Of a DNA stretch of 64,000 bases, positions 1 through 8,900 are shown piece after piece. Made by a program: the position numbers and the translations under genes. The DNA comes from Bacteroidia bacterium. GTDB lineage: Bacteria > Bacteroidota > Bacteroidia > B-17B0 > Aurantibacillaceae. The DNA lies in NCBI GenBank assembly GCA_016787895.1, contig JAEUTN010000022.1, positions 186,001 through 250,000 of the forward strand. The letters run 5' to 3'. Positions within the stretch are counted from its first letter, which is position 1, and the number at the start of each line of letters is the position of its first letter. Under the pieces are notes generated by a model. It was not told the DNA's origin. It was given only the letters and a program-made list of their open reading frames with translations, and ran no database searches.

Positions 1-368
1 CCTCCGCCCCCGCCACCTTGTAAAGTAAAAACATAATAAATGTTAGCTTGATTAGGTTGTTTAATAATTAAACTTGACTGTGAAGAAGTACTACCTCCAA
101 ACAAACTAGTGCCATTGGCCATCACCATATGACTTTGATTCCAAATGGTAACGCCATCTGTATAAAACAACAAACTACCGTTCGAATCTGAAATGCTGGA
201 ACAGCCCTCATTCACCGACATTGAACTGTTGCTAAGAATAGTTGGAGGATTGGTCATAAAATCTAACCCTGCATTACCTCCAAAATACCACTTCTTATTC
301 TCATTTTGGGCAAGAAAATAAGTTGATAAACAGTTAATAATAACAAGGTATTTTACAAGGCCTTTCAT
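1..368 (-). CDS. Secreted surface protein of the T9SS-cargo type (5' part; 3' end lies outside the window)
   Basis: The reading frame is open from ATG at 368 down to the window edge, 122 codons. It starts with a signal peptide (MKGLVKYLVIINCLSTYFLAQ) and continues with WYFGGNAGLDFM, a Gly-Cys-Ser-Ser-Ile-Ser-Asp stretch and LLFYTDGVTIWN. This opening module is familiar from long Bacteroidota secreted proteins that end in a gliding-motility/T9SS type B sorting domain; it resembles a beta-propeller-like sensor or adhesin front. Family membership is inferred from this N-terminal module only, because the C terminus is missing. The next gene on the same strand begins 43 bases upstream, so co-transcription is possible. 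Function unknown; cell surface or extracellular location is likely. Confidence 0.7.
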   Translation of the reverse strand, partial: MKGLVKYLVIINCLSTYFLAQNENKKWYFGGNAGLDFMTNPPTILSNSSMSVNEGCSSISDSNGSLLFYTDGVTIWNQSHMVMANGTSLFGGSTSSQSSLIIKQPNQANIYYVFTLQGGGGG

Positions 369-410
369 CAAAGCAAACCCTTTCCTTTTTAGTTAGGAAA
401 GTGAGATTAT

Positions 411-815
411 CTAATCAACGGTTGTCTCACTAAATTTCCATTTGAAAATGCCATTACAATTCCCTGGACAGTTTGAAGTTGGATAGGTGCTATTTGGAGA
501 ACTAGAAATAACATTGACAGGCAATCCAGTCGTATTTCCTCCGACAGACTGAAGGATTACATCATAGTCACAACTCGAACAACCAGAACAGCCTGTAATA
601 GTGTATTGCGCTCCTGCTCCTAAAGACTGACCAGAGACTGAACCACACGTACTCGGCGAACCATTGCAATAGCTTTGAACATCAAAAACAACTACACACC
701 CTGTATTGTTTTTTATTATATAACTTGTGCAGTTTGCTTGTGCCTGTCCAAAAATTGAAAGTAGGATAAATGCAAGAAATAATAATTTACCAATTTTTTG
801 TTTAATCTTTTTCAT
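411..815 (-). CDS. Small cysteine-rich secreted protein, unknown function
   Basis: 134 aa. Residues 1-27 form a good signal peptide: a Lys-rich start, then LLFLAFILLSIFG and an AQA cleavage region. The mature part of about 107 residues is rich in Gly, Ser, Asn and Thr and contains nine cysteines, including a CxxCxxC cluster (CSGCSSC) near residue 78. An odd number of cysteines suggests four disulfides plus one free Cys. No charged core, catalytic motif or T9SS sorting domain is visible, so it is probably a small disulfide-stabilised exported protein. It lies directly upstream of the partial surface protein on the same strand. I do not recognise the family beyond similarly small secreted proteins of Bacteroidota. 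Confidence 0.65.
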   Translation of the reverse strand: MKKIKQKIGKLLFLAFILLSIFGQAQANCTSYIIKNNTGCVVVFDVQSYCNGSPSTCGSVSGQSLGAGAQYTITGCSGCSSCDYDVILQSVGGNTTGLPVNVISSSPNSTYPTSNCPGNCNGIFKWKFSETTVD

Positions 816-1162
816 GATTTTCGTTTTAACTTGTTAATAAATTTAGAATTAGTACAAGTATAATGCACATGACCTCCTTTCATTTTTATTTTAATGCCCA
901 ACCTGTAAGGCAAAAGAAAGGTACAAAAAATAAATGAAAAAATAAAGGAAGATCAACTTAAAGTAACACTCTAAAAAAAGTATCATCTTGTAAACTAAGA
1001 ATCCAACAGATTTGATATAAGTTCTGTAGCCCTTTTACCTTATTCATCACTTTAAAGACGCAATCCGCTTCACAATGTCCAGGATCACCTGCTCCTCCAA
1101 ATCGCATTGTTTTTAGTATTCTGCTGGTGTAATTTTTTCTTCCCCACTTACATCCACATGAT
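816..1162. other. Gene-poor stretch without a supportable gene
   Basis: An AT-rich spacer lies upstream of the Cys-rich secreted gene. A short minus-strand frame at 958-1227 is open, but its translation is rich in Cys, Trp and Arg, has no domain, and partly overlaps the decayed gene described next. I see no tRNA-like fold, terminator or clear promoter. Confidence 0.5.
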
Positions 1163-1733
1163 TCAGCTTGTCGCAAGCAATGAATTTGTTTTTTCTTCAG
1201 ACTGCAACTCCTTATTCCAAATCTCAAAATCCTTCTTCAGTAACTGGTAATCCCTTTTTACCCTGCAGCATTAATATGGCTTTTGTTTGAGTTTTTTTGC
1301 AGAATCTACCTGGTCGTAAGCTCTGAGGGATTGCCAGTAATAAGCCACACCCAGCTATGGACTATTGCTTGCTGAAGCCTTCAATTGAGCCGGATGCTTT
1401 ACCCTTCTGATCTTCCTGTTCAAGGCAAGCAGATCCTGCTCTTCATTTTCATCAAGACTATCCAGTGAATTAATGTATTGAAACTGTTCTGAATAAGAAG
1501 AATGTTTTGCGAAAACGGGCAACTTGTAACTGGCTGTGCTTCCCAAAGGCACAAAGATGATGCCGACAATTTTATCACCCGTTGCGTACCAAATTTATAC
1601 TTATCTTCACGCTTTCGAAAGCACATAACATGCTTACCTTTTCTAAACTAAGCTTCCAATCTGACTTAATCTCGTTAACACCCTTGTAATCTCTAAAATA
1701 CTGAGGAAAGGAATTCCAGATCTTACTAAGCAT
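1163..1733 (-). pseudogene. Decayed gene of unknown family (one frameshift, at least two in-frame stops)
   Basis: Fragment A starts at ATG 1733 and reads 52 residues (start MLSKIWNSFPQYF) to a TGA at 1575. A shift of frame near 1594 opens fragment B, beginning IWYATGDKIVGIIFVPLG. It runs to a TAG at 1355, then stays protein-like beyond that stop (VAYYWQSLRAYDQVDSAKK) to a TAA at 1271. It continues again (KRDYQLLKKDFEIWNKEL) to a TGA at 1163. The fragments have the Lys/Glu/Asp and aromatic balance of a real globular or helical protein, unlike antisense shadow frames nearby. This pattern is best explained by an inactivated coding sequence. The parent family is not recognised. Bases 1734-1902 between it and fahA hold nothing I can name. 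Confidence 0.42.
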
Positions 1734-1902
1734 CTCTGGGCATACTATGCCTTAAAGCACAGCGTCAAAGCTTGCATCGCAGGAATGAAATTGCTTGCGT
1801 TTAAGCTACTGCGTAAAAAACTTCGATTTTTCCTGGCGGTTTTGAGCGATTAAAAAAACTAAATAAAAACCAGACAAAGAAAAATGAGTGCAGTTTTATT
1901 TC

Positions 1903-3159
1903 TCAGGGTTTAGCTGGCAACACCGTTGCCACACATTCTCCAAAGCCCACCCGCATTCCTTCTTTCTCACAATGCCCCCGAAGAATAATGGTGTCGTAAT
2001 CGTTCACAAATTTACGTTCAGAACCATCTTTTAACTTGATAGGTTTGGTGCCTCTCCAGGTCAGTTCCATAAAACTCCCGTACTCGCTTGGGTCCGGACC
2101 GCTAATGGTGCCGCTGCCCATCATGTCGCCAACGTTAATATTACAGCCATTTACAGTATGATGCGCCAATTGCTGTTCCATGGTGTAGTACATGTATTTG
2201 TAATTGCTGCTGCACACGGGGTGCTCCTCTCCGTTTTGAGTTTTTAAAATCACATCCAATTTGATGTCCAGATTTTTATTTCCCTCGTACTGCAAATAGG
2301 GCAGCAATTTTGGCACCTGCTCATAGCCTTTTACGCGGAAAGGTTCCAAAGCCTCGAGTGTAACAATCCAGGGCGACACGGTGCTTGCGAAGTTTTTTGA
2401 AAGAAAAGGACCAAGGGGAATGTATTCCCAGGTTTGGATATCGCGTGCACTCCAATCGTTAAACAATACCATGCCGAAAATATAATCGTCGGCTTCCGCT
2501 GTTGAAACACTGTCGCCCAGTTGTGTTGCTTTACCAATAATGAAAGCCGTTTCCAATTCAATGTCCAGCAATTTGCAGGGACCAAACACAGGGTTCTCGG
2601 CATCGGCCGGTTTCTGCTGCCCTTTGGGACGGTGAAAGCTGTGACCGCTCACACAAATGCTGCTGGCCCGGCCGTGGTAACCCACCGGCAAATGTTTCCA
2701 GTTGGGCATCAGGGCGTTTTTAGGGTCGCGAATCATGGTACCTATGTTCACGGCATGATCCATGCTGCTGTAAAAATCCGTGTAATCCCCCACTCTCACC
2801 GGCATGAGTAAATTTACGGCACTTTGTTTCTTCAGTACTTTTTCTCTTAGACCCTGGTTTTTCTTAAGCTCAGAATTTTCGTCACTTAAAAGTTTAATTA
2901 TTTCCTGCCGTACTTTTGTGGTGCTGGGTTTTCCGAGCGTTATAAAATCGTTGAGAACAATTTGTTCCAACACCTCCCGGTTAACGCTGATTAATCCCGC
3001 GGCTGCCAATTCATACAAATCAATGATGTACTCCCCGATGGCTGACGCTGCACGGTGTTTCACGCTTTTATCGGAATAAATACCAAAAGGAATATTATGT
3101 ATAGTAAAGTCGGAATTTACGGGAACTTCCACCCAGGTGCTTAAAGCTTTGGAACTCAT
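1903..3159 (-). CDS. fahA: Fumarylacetoacetase
   Basis: 418 aa, the usual length of the family. It cleaves 4-fumarylacetoacetate to fumarate and acetoacetate, the last step of tyrosine/homogentisate catabolism, in the cytoplasm. Residues corresponding to the mammalian active site are all visible with an offset of two: Asp128 (in DFYSS), His135, Glu201 and Glu203 (IELE), Asp235 (FNDWSARD) and Lys255. The signature MPNWKHLPVGYHGRASS at about 151-167 is diagnostic. The ATG overlaps the TGA of the upstream NADH dehydrogenase gene (ATGA, 3156-3159), so translation is probably coupled. No other tyrosine-pathway gene (hmgA, hppD) is adjacent; they must lie elsewhere. Downstream is the gene-poor stretch with the decayed gene. 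Confidence 0.97.
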   Translation of the reverse strand: MSSKALSTWVEVPVNSDFTIHNIPFGIYSDKSVKHRAASAIGEYIIDLYELAAAGLISVNREVLEQIVLNDFITLGKPSTTKVRQEIIKLLSDENSELKKNQGLREKVLKKQSAVNLLMPVRVGDYTDFYSSMDHAVNIGTMIRDPKNALMPNWKHLPVGYHGRASSICVSGHSFHRPKGQQKPADAENPVFGPCKLLDIELETAFIIGKATQLGDSVSTAEADDYIFGMVLFNDWSARDIQTWEYIPLGPFLSKNFASTVSPWIVTLEALEPFRVKGYEQVPKLLPYLQYEGNKNLDIKLDVILKTQNGEEHPVCSSNYKYMYYTMEQQLAHHTVNGCNINVGDMMGSGTISGPDPSEYGSFMELTWRGTKPIKLKDGSERKFVNDYDTIILRGHCEKEGMRVGFGECVATVLPAKP

Positions 3160-4403
3160 TTTTTATGTGGTTTTAAAATTAAACGTAAAGATTGATCGAA
3201 GGTGAAATACTTAAACATCCAGTTGATAAACACAAAGAGTTTATTTTTTACTCCCAGAATCAGCATCAAATGTAAAAACATCCAGAACAGCCAGGCCAAA
3301 AATCCCTGAAATTTAATAAAGGGCAAATCCACAACCGCCAGATGCCGCCCTACAGTTGCCATGCTGCCCTTATCACTGTATTCAAAAGGAAGGGTGTTTT
3401 TTCCTTGCTCCTGACGCATCAGGTTTTTATAAAAATGATCTGCCTGTTCGTTGGCGACTGTAGCTACCTGGGGATGCCCGTTCGGGAATTTTTCAGTGCT
3501 CATGCAGGCCAGATCACCAAGCGCGTAAATGTTTTTTGTGCCCTGTACTTTATTGAATCGGTCAACAAGTAAGCGTTGCCCGCGTGTGACTGAATCAACC
3601 GGTAATCCATTGATAAGATTTGCTTTAACCCCGGCCGCCCAGATAAAATTTCTGGTTTCTATGCGTTTTCCATCCGAAAGCGAAACATGTTTACCATCGT
3701 AACTCAGCACCTGTGTGTTCGTCAATACCTTTACGCCGAGCTTTTCAAGGTAGAGTCTGGATTTTCTGGAGGCCTCTTCCGACATGGCGCTGAGCGTTTT
3801 GCTTCCCATTTCAACAAGGTAAATGTGCATGTCTTTAAAATTCATTTCCGGATAGTCCTTAGGCAAAATGTTGGTTTTCATTTCAGCTAAAGCCCCGCTT
3901 ACCTCAACGCCGGTTGGACCCCCACCCACCACCACTACGTTCAATAAAGCGGCTTTGTCTGCCTCTTTTGCTACTAAGGCGTTTTCGATGTTTTGTAAAA
4001 TGGTATTTCTTAAGTGAAGCGCTTCACCTACCGATTTCATGGGCAGGGAATGTTCTTCAATTTGTTCGTTTCCAAAAAAATTGGTATCGGCGCCGGTGGC
4101 AATAACAAGATAATCATACGAAATAGCGCCAATACCGGTGATGATTTTGTTCTCCTCCGGTTTAATTTCACTGACCTCGGTAATGCGGATATGTATGTTT
4201 TTTTGGTTCTGAAACACTTTACGCAAAGGAAAAATAATCGAACTTGGTTCAAGTCCCGATGTGGCCACCTGATAAAACAAAGGGGGAAACTGATGGTAAT
4301 TGTTTTTATCAATCAGCCATATTTCCAGTTCACTTTTTCTCAGCTTTCTGGCGAGTCGTAAACCGGCGAAACCGGCTCCCACAATGACTAGTTTTTTTTT
4401 CAT
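3156..4403 (-). CDS. ndh: Type II NADH:quinone oxidoreductase (NDH-2)
   Basis: 415 aa. Single-subunit, non-proton-pumping flavoprotein that passes electrons from NADH to membrane quinone. An FAD-binding Rossmann motif GAGFAG is at residues 9-14. A second dinucleotide motif (GGGPTG, about 160-165) binds NADH. ALGDLA near 295 contacts FAD, and VATVANEQADH near 315 lies in the quinone-side region. The C terminus has a hydrophobic stretch (FLAWLFWMFLHLMLILG) followed by an aromatic, basic amphipathic tail, as expected for a monotopic inner-membrane enzyme. It shares an ATGA overlap with fahA downstream and follows the 164-aa helical gene by 37 bases. Coupling respiratory NADH oxidation with tyrosine breakdown is plausible but inferred from position only. 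Confidence 0.93.
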   Translation of the reverse strand: MKKKLVIVGAGFAGLRLARKLRKSELEIWLIDKNNYHQFPPLFYQVATSGLEPSSIIFPLRKVFQNQKNIHIRITEVSEIKPEENKIITGIGAISYDYLVIATGADTNFFGNEQIEEHSLPMKSVGEALHLRNTILQNIENALVAKEADKAALLNVVVVGGGPTGVEVSGALAEMKTNILPKDYPEMNFKDMHIYLVEMGSKTLSAMSEEASRKSRLYLEKLGVKVLTNTQVLSYDGKHVSLSDGKRIETRNFIWAAGVKANLINGLPVDSVTRGQRLLVDRFNKVQGTKNIYALGDLACMSTEKFPNGHPQVATVANEQADHFYKNLMRQEQGKNTLPFEYSDKGSMATVGRHLAVVDLPFIKFQGFLAWLFWMFLHLMLILGVKNKLFVFINWMFKYFTFDQSLRLILKPHKK

Positions 4404-4440
4404 CTATCGCTGCAAGGCGTTAATTCAAAAACGCTCAGGT

Positions 4441-4935
4441 TTATCCTTCCTTCAACAAGGCTTTCAGTTCGTCAAGCAATACCTGTTGTGAGCTTTTGCT
4501 GGCATTAACCATGTCGAGTGCGGTTTTTAAAATTTCAGGAGAAGGCCGTGTTTCATTGTATTCCAAAACCGTAATGGCTTCGTGTGCCAGTTGAAAATGA
4601 TCGGTGCAGGCTAGTTCTACAAAAAACAAATAATGGTCCTTAAAATCCAGGCCGCTTTCCCAACACGCTTCGGTAAGCAAGATTTGCTGTTCCTTGTCTT
4701 TGGTTTCTTTAATGGTACTCACCAGCATATCCACCGCGTTCATTTCCTTCAATCGGGCAAATATGGCTTCGCGCATTTCGCGTGTAATGTCTTTCTCAAA
4801 CAAACTTTCCAAAACATCGGCAATGTCATTCTCTCCTTTGGTGAATCCTTCTCTGCCAATAATCAAGGTATTGTATTCCTTTTTATCGAAAAGTTTTTTG
4901 GGATCAAACTCTTCTTCATTCAATAATTCTTTCAT
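4441..4935 (-). CDS. Helical protein of unknown function downstream of MoxR
   Basis: 164 aa, no signal peptide or membrane segment, acidic, and predicted almost wholly alpha-helical by composition. Leu/Ala-rich helices of about 20 residues separated by short turns (for example REMREAIFARLKEMNAVDML and QLAHEAITVLEYNETR) suggest a HEAT-like or helical-bundle adaptor rather than an enzyme. It begins only 4 bases after the MoxR stop codon, so it is almost certainly co-translated with it. In most MoxR operons this position holds a DUF58 protein or a VWA-domain protein; here neither is present. A MoxR partner or cofactor role is inferred from that spacing alone. Confidence 0.8.
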   Translation of the reverse strand: MKELLNEEEFDPKKLFDKKEYNTLIIGREGFTKGENDIADVLESLFEKDITREMREAIFARLKEMNAVDMLVSTIKETKDKEQQILLTEACWESGLDFKDHYLFFVELACTDHFQLAHEAITVLEYNETRPSPEILKTALDMVNASKSSQQVLLDELKALLKEG

Positions 4936-4939
4936 GCAC

Positions 4940-5902
4940 CTACAACAATTGTTTAATAATGTCTTCTACTTTAACCCCCTCGGCCTCTGCTTTGTAATTC
5001 ACCACAATGCGGTGACGAAGGATGGGAACAGCGATGGCTTTTACATCTTCAATATCCGGACTGAATTTTCCTTTGCTGGCCGCGTGGCATTTGGCGCCAA
5101 TAATCAGGTATTGCGAGGCCCTGGGACCTGCCCCCCATTCGATGAATTTTTTTGTAACCTCCGCGCTGTGCTCTGTATCAGGGCGTGTACGGCTCACCAA
5201 ACGAACCGCGTATTCGATCACATTATCGGCTACCGGAATCTTTCTGATGAGTTCCTGAAAAAACAGGATCTCTTCAGCATTCATAATTTTATTCAGTTTT
5301 GGAGCAGTACCTGTAGTGGTTTGTTTTACCACCTGAAGTTCTTCTTCAATTTTTGGATAATCCAGCCACACGTTAAACATAAAACGGTCGAGTTGCGCCT
5401 CCGGCAAAGGATAGGTTCCTTCCTGCTCAATCGGATTTTGAGTAGCCAATACAAAAAACGGATGTTCGAGCGGGTATTTTCTTCCGGCCACCGTTACTTG
5501 TTTTTCCTGCATGGCTTCCAGCAAGGCCGATTGGGTTTTTGGAGGGGTCCTGTTAATTTCGTCCGCTAACACAATGTTTGCAAACAACGGGCCTTTGATG
5601 AATTTAAAATGACGGTCTTCATCCAAAATTTCACTTCCGGTAATGTCGCTTGGCATTAAATCGGGTGTAAACTGTATGCGGTTAAAACTCAAACCCAGAG
5701 CTTCGGCGATGGTGTTCACCAGGAGAGTTTTGGCAAGACCGGGCACACCAACCAGCAAACAGTGGCCTTTGCTGAAAATAGAAACCAGCACATGGTGTAT
5801 GGTTTCTTCCTGTCCAACAATCAACTTTCCAATTTCTTTGCTGAGCTCGGTATATTTTGAAACAAATCCTTCAACCGCTTCTTTGTCGTTGTTATACTTC
5901 AT
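4940..5902 (-). CDS. MoxR-family AAA+ ATPase
   Basis: 320 aa, the standard MoxR length. Walker A is GVPGLAKT (52-59) and Walker B is NIVLADEINR (109-118). A sensor-1 region is in FVLATQNPIEQEGTYPLPEAQ, with the MoxR-typical QLDRF following. The C-terminal lid domain holds the sensor-2 arginine region (GAGPRASQ). MoxR proteins are cytoplasmic hexameric chaperone-like ATPases that help mature metalloenzymes or assemble envelope complexes. The gene lies 37 bases downstream of the very large TraB-like protease and 4 bases before a helical protein. The operon lacks the DUF58/VWA/BatA genes usual for Bacteroidota MoxR loci, so its client is unclear. Confidence 0.93.
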   Translation of the reverse strand: MKYNNDKEAVEGFVSKYTELSKEIGKLIVGQEETIHHVLVSIFSKGHCLLVGVPGLAKTLLVNTIAEALGLSFNRIQFTPDLMPSDITGSEILDEDRHFKFIKGPLFANIVLADEINRTPPKTQSALLEAMQEKQVTVAGRKYPLEHPFFVLATQNPIEQEGTYPLPEAQLDRFMFNVWLDYPKIEEELQVVKQTTTGTAPKLNKIMNAEEILFFQELIRKIPVADNVIEYAVRLVSRTRPDTEHSAEVTKKFIEWGAGPRASQYLIIGAKCHAASKGKFSPDIEDVKAIAVPILRHRIVVNYKAEAEGVKVEDIIKQLL

Positions 5903-5939
5903 ATGGAATGGTATGTAATGCTATATCAATTTTAAGCTG

Positions 5940-8900
5940 TTAGTTATCTGCCCGGTCTCCTGCTCTGTTTCTGTAACCCAAAGAAAAGTAGCCGGCAAAA
6001 TCTGCTTCCAGTTCAGTCTGGGTTTTTTCCTCTCTGATTTGATAGTCTGTGGTGTACACCATCATGTTTGAACCCATGGTTTTTCCGTCTTGTACAAATA
6101 CCGTGCTCCATTTTTGTTTGCCGGAAGACGACTCGTTAGTTCTGTAAAGAAATAAATTACCCTTTTGACGTTTGTTGGCTACAGGAATTGACTTCACAAA
6201 AATAAGCGTGTCGCTGACAATCTTTTCTTTGTCGTAACGGTAAAACTGGTTGAGTTGCCTTTGAGTAGCCAATACCGACTCTACCAGCAGCTGCTGTGTG
6301 GCATACGTTTTATCAAAAACAGAAGCTAAGCCTGCCTTCTCCAATTCTGAATAAAAATAGGCCCGTGTAAACTTGTTTTTAGAATAATAAGCGTTCAGGG
6401 TATCGTTGAGGTTTTGTTTGTATTTCAAAAGTTCAATGTGGGCAGGTACTGTGATGGCTTGTATCCTGGTTTTGTAAAGCCCATCAAAAAATAATTTGAT
6501 TTCAGCATCCTGGGCATAAAAAGGTGCCAGCACAATGGCGTAATTCACCAAAGGAATACGCGTGAGGGCGTCTTCTACCCTCAGGGCATCACTTCCTGCG
6601 TACTTGCGGTTGTTTTGAAGCACCATCATGTTGTTTCTTAAATTTTCAGCCAGTTCTTTGTTTGTTTTGTCAAGTGAATTAAATGCCCCAGGCGAATTGC
6701 CGGGATCAGCAGAATAAGCGGAAGGCATAAAACGTTTCAAACTTAAACTGGCTTCTTTCAGAATATTCCCTTTTTGAAGAGCGTATACCGAAGCACTCAC
6801 CAGTTTCTGATGTACCAAATCGGCTAAAAGTGCGTATACCGCATCACGGTATTCATCGTAGCGCGTTAAGTCCAATAATCCGGGGAAAAACGATTTGCAA
6901 AGTTCCAGGGAATCATGCAGGGGCGTAAAAACATCTTTCACTGTGGATTCAGAACCCACCAAAGGGGTTTCAGAAGTAATGAGTTCATAAAAGGCCTGGT
7001 AAGACGTTTTAGTTTTTAAACCGGAAAGGCCTTTTAATAAACAGAGTTGCAAATAAAAACTGTCCTTGTACTGTTTGTATACTTTTTTGTAGGGAAGCAC
7101 TATGTCATCACTTTCAAAAGCTCCTCCGTTCACAAACAGTTGGGCTTTGCTGTCCTCATTCACCAGAGGCAGTTTACCCGAAAGTAAAAAATCAACAAAT
7201 TGTTTGCCAAAGGCTTTTTGGAAGGAAACGCTGTTGGACAAACTGATGTTGGCCATGTTACGTTTTACGGTATCGTTAGAACAAAGGTCATCGAGCAATT
7301 GAGCATATTTGTTTTCAAATACCGGTTTGCCGATAAGCGTATCCATGGGCTCAAAACTCTCCATAAAATCTTTGGTCCAACCGGTAAGACCAATGAGGGT
7401 ATCGTATTGCGCGTTAATTTCGAGCAGCACTCCGCCCTTTATGTAAATGCGGGTATCAATGGCCCTGCAGGTAGCGGTATCCTTCAGCAGGTAAAAGGCT
7501 TTGAATAATCCGTTCTTGTGACTGCTGTGTTTCTTTTCCACGATAAAGGTGGTACTGCTTTTGTAGCGTTTACTAATCCGCTCTTCCATTTCAAGAGAAT
7601 CCCTGAAATCGTAATCATTGTACTTATCAAAACTGATGTTTACGCATTCGTTACTCGATGGTGAATAATAGTATTTGTTTTCATTTTTTATATCATAGCC
7701 GATATCACGTTTGTTCTCTTTGTAAAAATCCCTGGCATACATTTTCGCAAACAACTCGTTGAAACGGCTTTGGGCATCATCACTGACCTCATCTTTGGCT
7801 TTGAAGAAATAATTTTTGTCGGTGATGATTTTGGTTGGGTGTATAAATTTAAAATCGCCCAGACCAAATTTTGTAAAAAACTCGTGCTCAAAAGGTGTGT
7901 TGGTTTGGGATATGGCATAGATAAAATAATAATGAACACCTTTGATGTACACCTTGCCGCTCATGGTATAGCCATTTTTATTTACCCCACTGAAACGGAT
8001 GCAGGGCAGCTTTTTTTCGTATTCAATGCTGTAAGCGGTTTGTTCGTTGTATTTGTAAGCCTTTAAACAATTTACCGCCAGTTGATTCAGTTCAAAGGTG
8101 TCTTCTTCGAGGTAATCAAAATCATTGTACACGGCATGTTTAATTCCGAGTACAACAGCCTTAAACGGATCGTAGGCCCTCAGATCCTCTGTAACTCCCT
8201 GCACACTGCTGCTTCTGTATTTTTCATAGGTGAAGGTCTCGGGTACACTGCAGGTAAATCCTCCGGTGGCCGGAGAGAAGTTAATCCATTTGGGAGCCTC
8301 TTGTTTGTCGTTCAAAAATGTAAAGGCCGGAAGGTATGTGGTTTCGCCTTTGGGACGAAAATGAAATTGTATGGAATTAAAAAACTGGTTGGCGTTATCG
8401 CTTGTAGCGTAATTGCCTTTTCCGCCTACTTTAAAAAAGACAAGTTCAAGGTCGTTGCAAAAAATCTGATAACGTTGCAAATCGCCCTGCCGGGTTTGCG
8501 CTAGAATTTCTACAGCCTTTTGCCCCGGGTAATTGCTGATGGCTTTGTTGGAAAGGATTTTTCCGGGAATGTTCTCAAAAAACAAACGTTCGAGTTTTGA
8601 ATACCAGGCACTGAGCGGTTCCTGATAAATGGTGCCAAAATGTTTCACGCGGGTGACGGCATAAAAGGCTCCATTTACCATATCAGCCGAGAGGTAGTAT
8701 TTTATATTATCGACGCTGGATAAGGGATACAATTTTCCGGGAACCTTGAGGGTAAAAACAGAATCAGGAGAACAATAGTTATTTAAAACCAGTGGTTTGT
8801 TGCGGCTTTCCAGCTTTTCACGTTGTTTGCGGCTGTTGTCGGTAATGTGTGGTTCCACCGCTTCAACACGGTATCCTTTTTTTCTCAGGAGTTCTATCAG

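Noticed and set aside
958..1227. 89-codon minus-strand frame near the decayed gene
   Set aside because: Unusual composition, no conserved-looking segment, and overlaps another frame that reads as protein; not supportable as an intact gene.
4694..5569. 291-codon plus-strand open frame opposite moxR and the helical gene
   Set aside because: It is antisense to two well-supported genes and its translation is rich in Phe, Cys and His with no domain; it is a shadow of the real coding frames.
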